The translations under genes were made by a program, and so were the position numbers. DNA of 7,133 nt from Nitrosospira sp. (GTDB lineage: Bacteria > Pseudomonadota > Gammaproteobacteria > Burkholderiales > Nitrosomonadaceae): NCBI GenBank assembly GCA_030453055.1, contig JAKDLC010000103.1:1-7133 (forward strand). Direction: 5' to 3'. The notes beneath the pieces are model-generated. The model did not search any database, was not told where the DNA came from, and saw nothing but the letters and a program-made list of their open reading frames with translations. Position 1 is the stretch's first letter, and each line of letters begins with the position of its first letter. This document shows positions 7,030-7,133 of this stretch, one piece after another.

Positions 7030-7133
7030 GCTCCCATTTTTTTATCGATCGTCCCATTTTCGCGTCGGTCCTGTCCATCGTCATTGTGGTGATAGGTCTG
7101 GTCGCTTTAAGGACGCTGCCTATCGCCCAATTT
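7026..7133 (+). CDS. RND efflux pump, HAE-1 family permease, pump 2 (N-terminal fragment, cut by window edge)
   Basis: Only the first 36 codons are present; the reading frame is open at the right edge. The peptide starts MSSHFFIDRPIFASVLSI and ends LPIAQF, which is the cytoplasmic entry and first transmembrane helix of an AcrB-type pump. Over 34 aligned positions about 23 match the pump 1 N-terminus, so both belong to the HAE-1 group. The ATG shares ATGA with the stop of adaptor 2. The nearest purine-rich stretches (AGGAA at 7001-7005, AAGG at 7007-7010) are far from the start, suggesting translation by coupling. Whether the full pump keeps its proton-relay residues cannot be seen. Confidence 0.93.
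   Translation, partial: MSSHFFIDRPIFASVLSIVIVVIGLVALRTLPIAQF

Overview
The window is one dense, plus-strand block of tripartite drug/solute efflux genes. It holds four complete genes and the start of a fifth, in the order membrane fusion protein 1 (77-1318), RND inner-membrane pump 1 (1315-4443), outer-membrane factor (4445-5827), membrane fusion protein 2 (5824-7029) and RND pump 2 (7026 to the window edge). Three of the four junctions are 4-base ATGA start/stop overlaps. The fourth is a 1-base gap followed by a GTG start with its own Shine-Dalgarno sequence. With no room for an internal terminator between genes, the block very probably forms one transcript.

The first three genes form a complete AcrAB-TolC / MexEF-OprN style pump. 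A lipoprotein adaptor spans the periplasm, a 12-helix HAE-1 family proton antiporter captures substrate, and a NodT/OprM-type lipoprotein channel opens through the outer membrane. The last two genes are a second, diverged adaptor and the first 36 codons of a second HAE-1 pump. Only one outer-membrane channel gene is visible, and both adaptors carry the Arg-Leu-Ser hairpin-tip pattern used to dock onto TolC-family channels. A reasonable inference is that the two pumps share this channel, unless a second channel gene lies beyond the right edge. Substrates cannot be read from the sequence.

Bases 1-76 are an AT-rich leader (about 28% G+C over 1-64) ahead of GC-rich coding DNA. They may hold the operon promoter or operator, but no convincing -35/-10 pair could be assigned. 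No regulator gene, RNA gene, mobile element, CRISPR array or terminator is visible.

The organism is Gram-negative, because the system needs an outer membrane. Base composition, lipoprotein style and the MexF-like pump suggest a proteobacterium, possibly a betaproteobacterium. That placement is an impression from protein style, not a demonstrated assignment.
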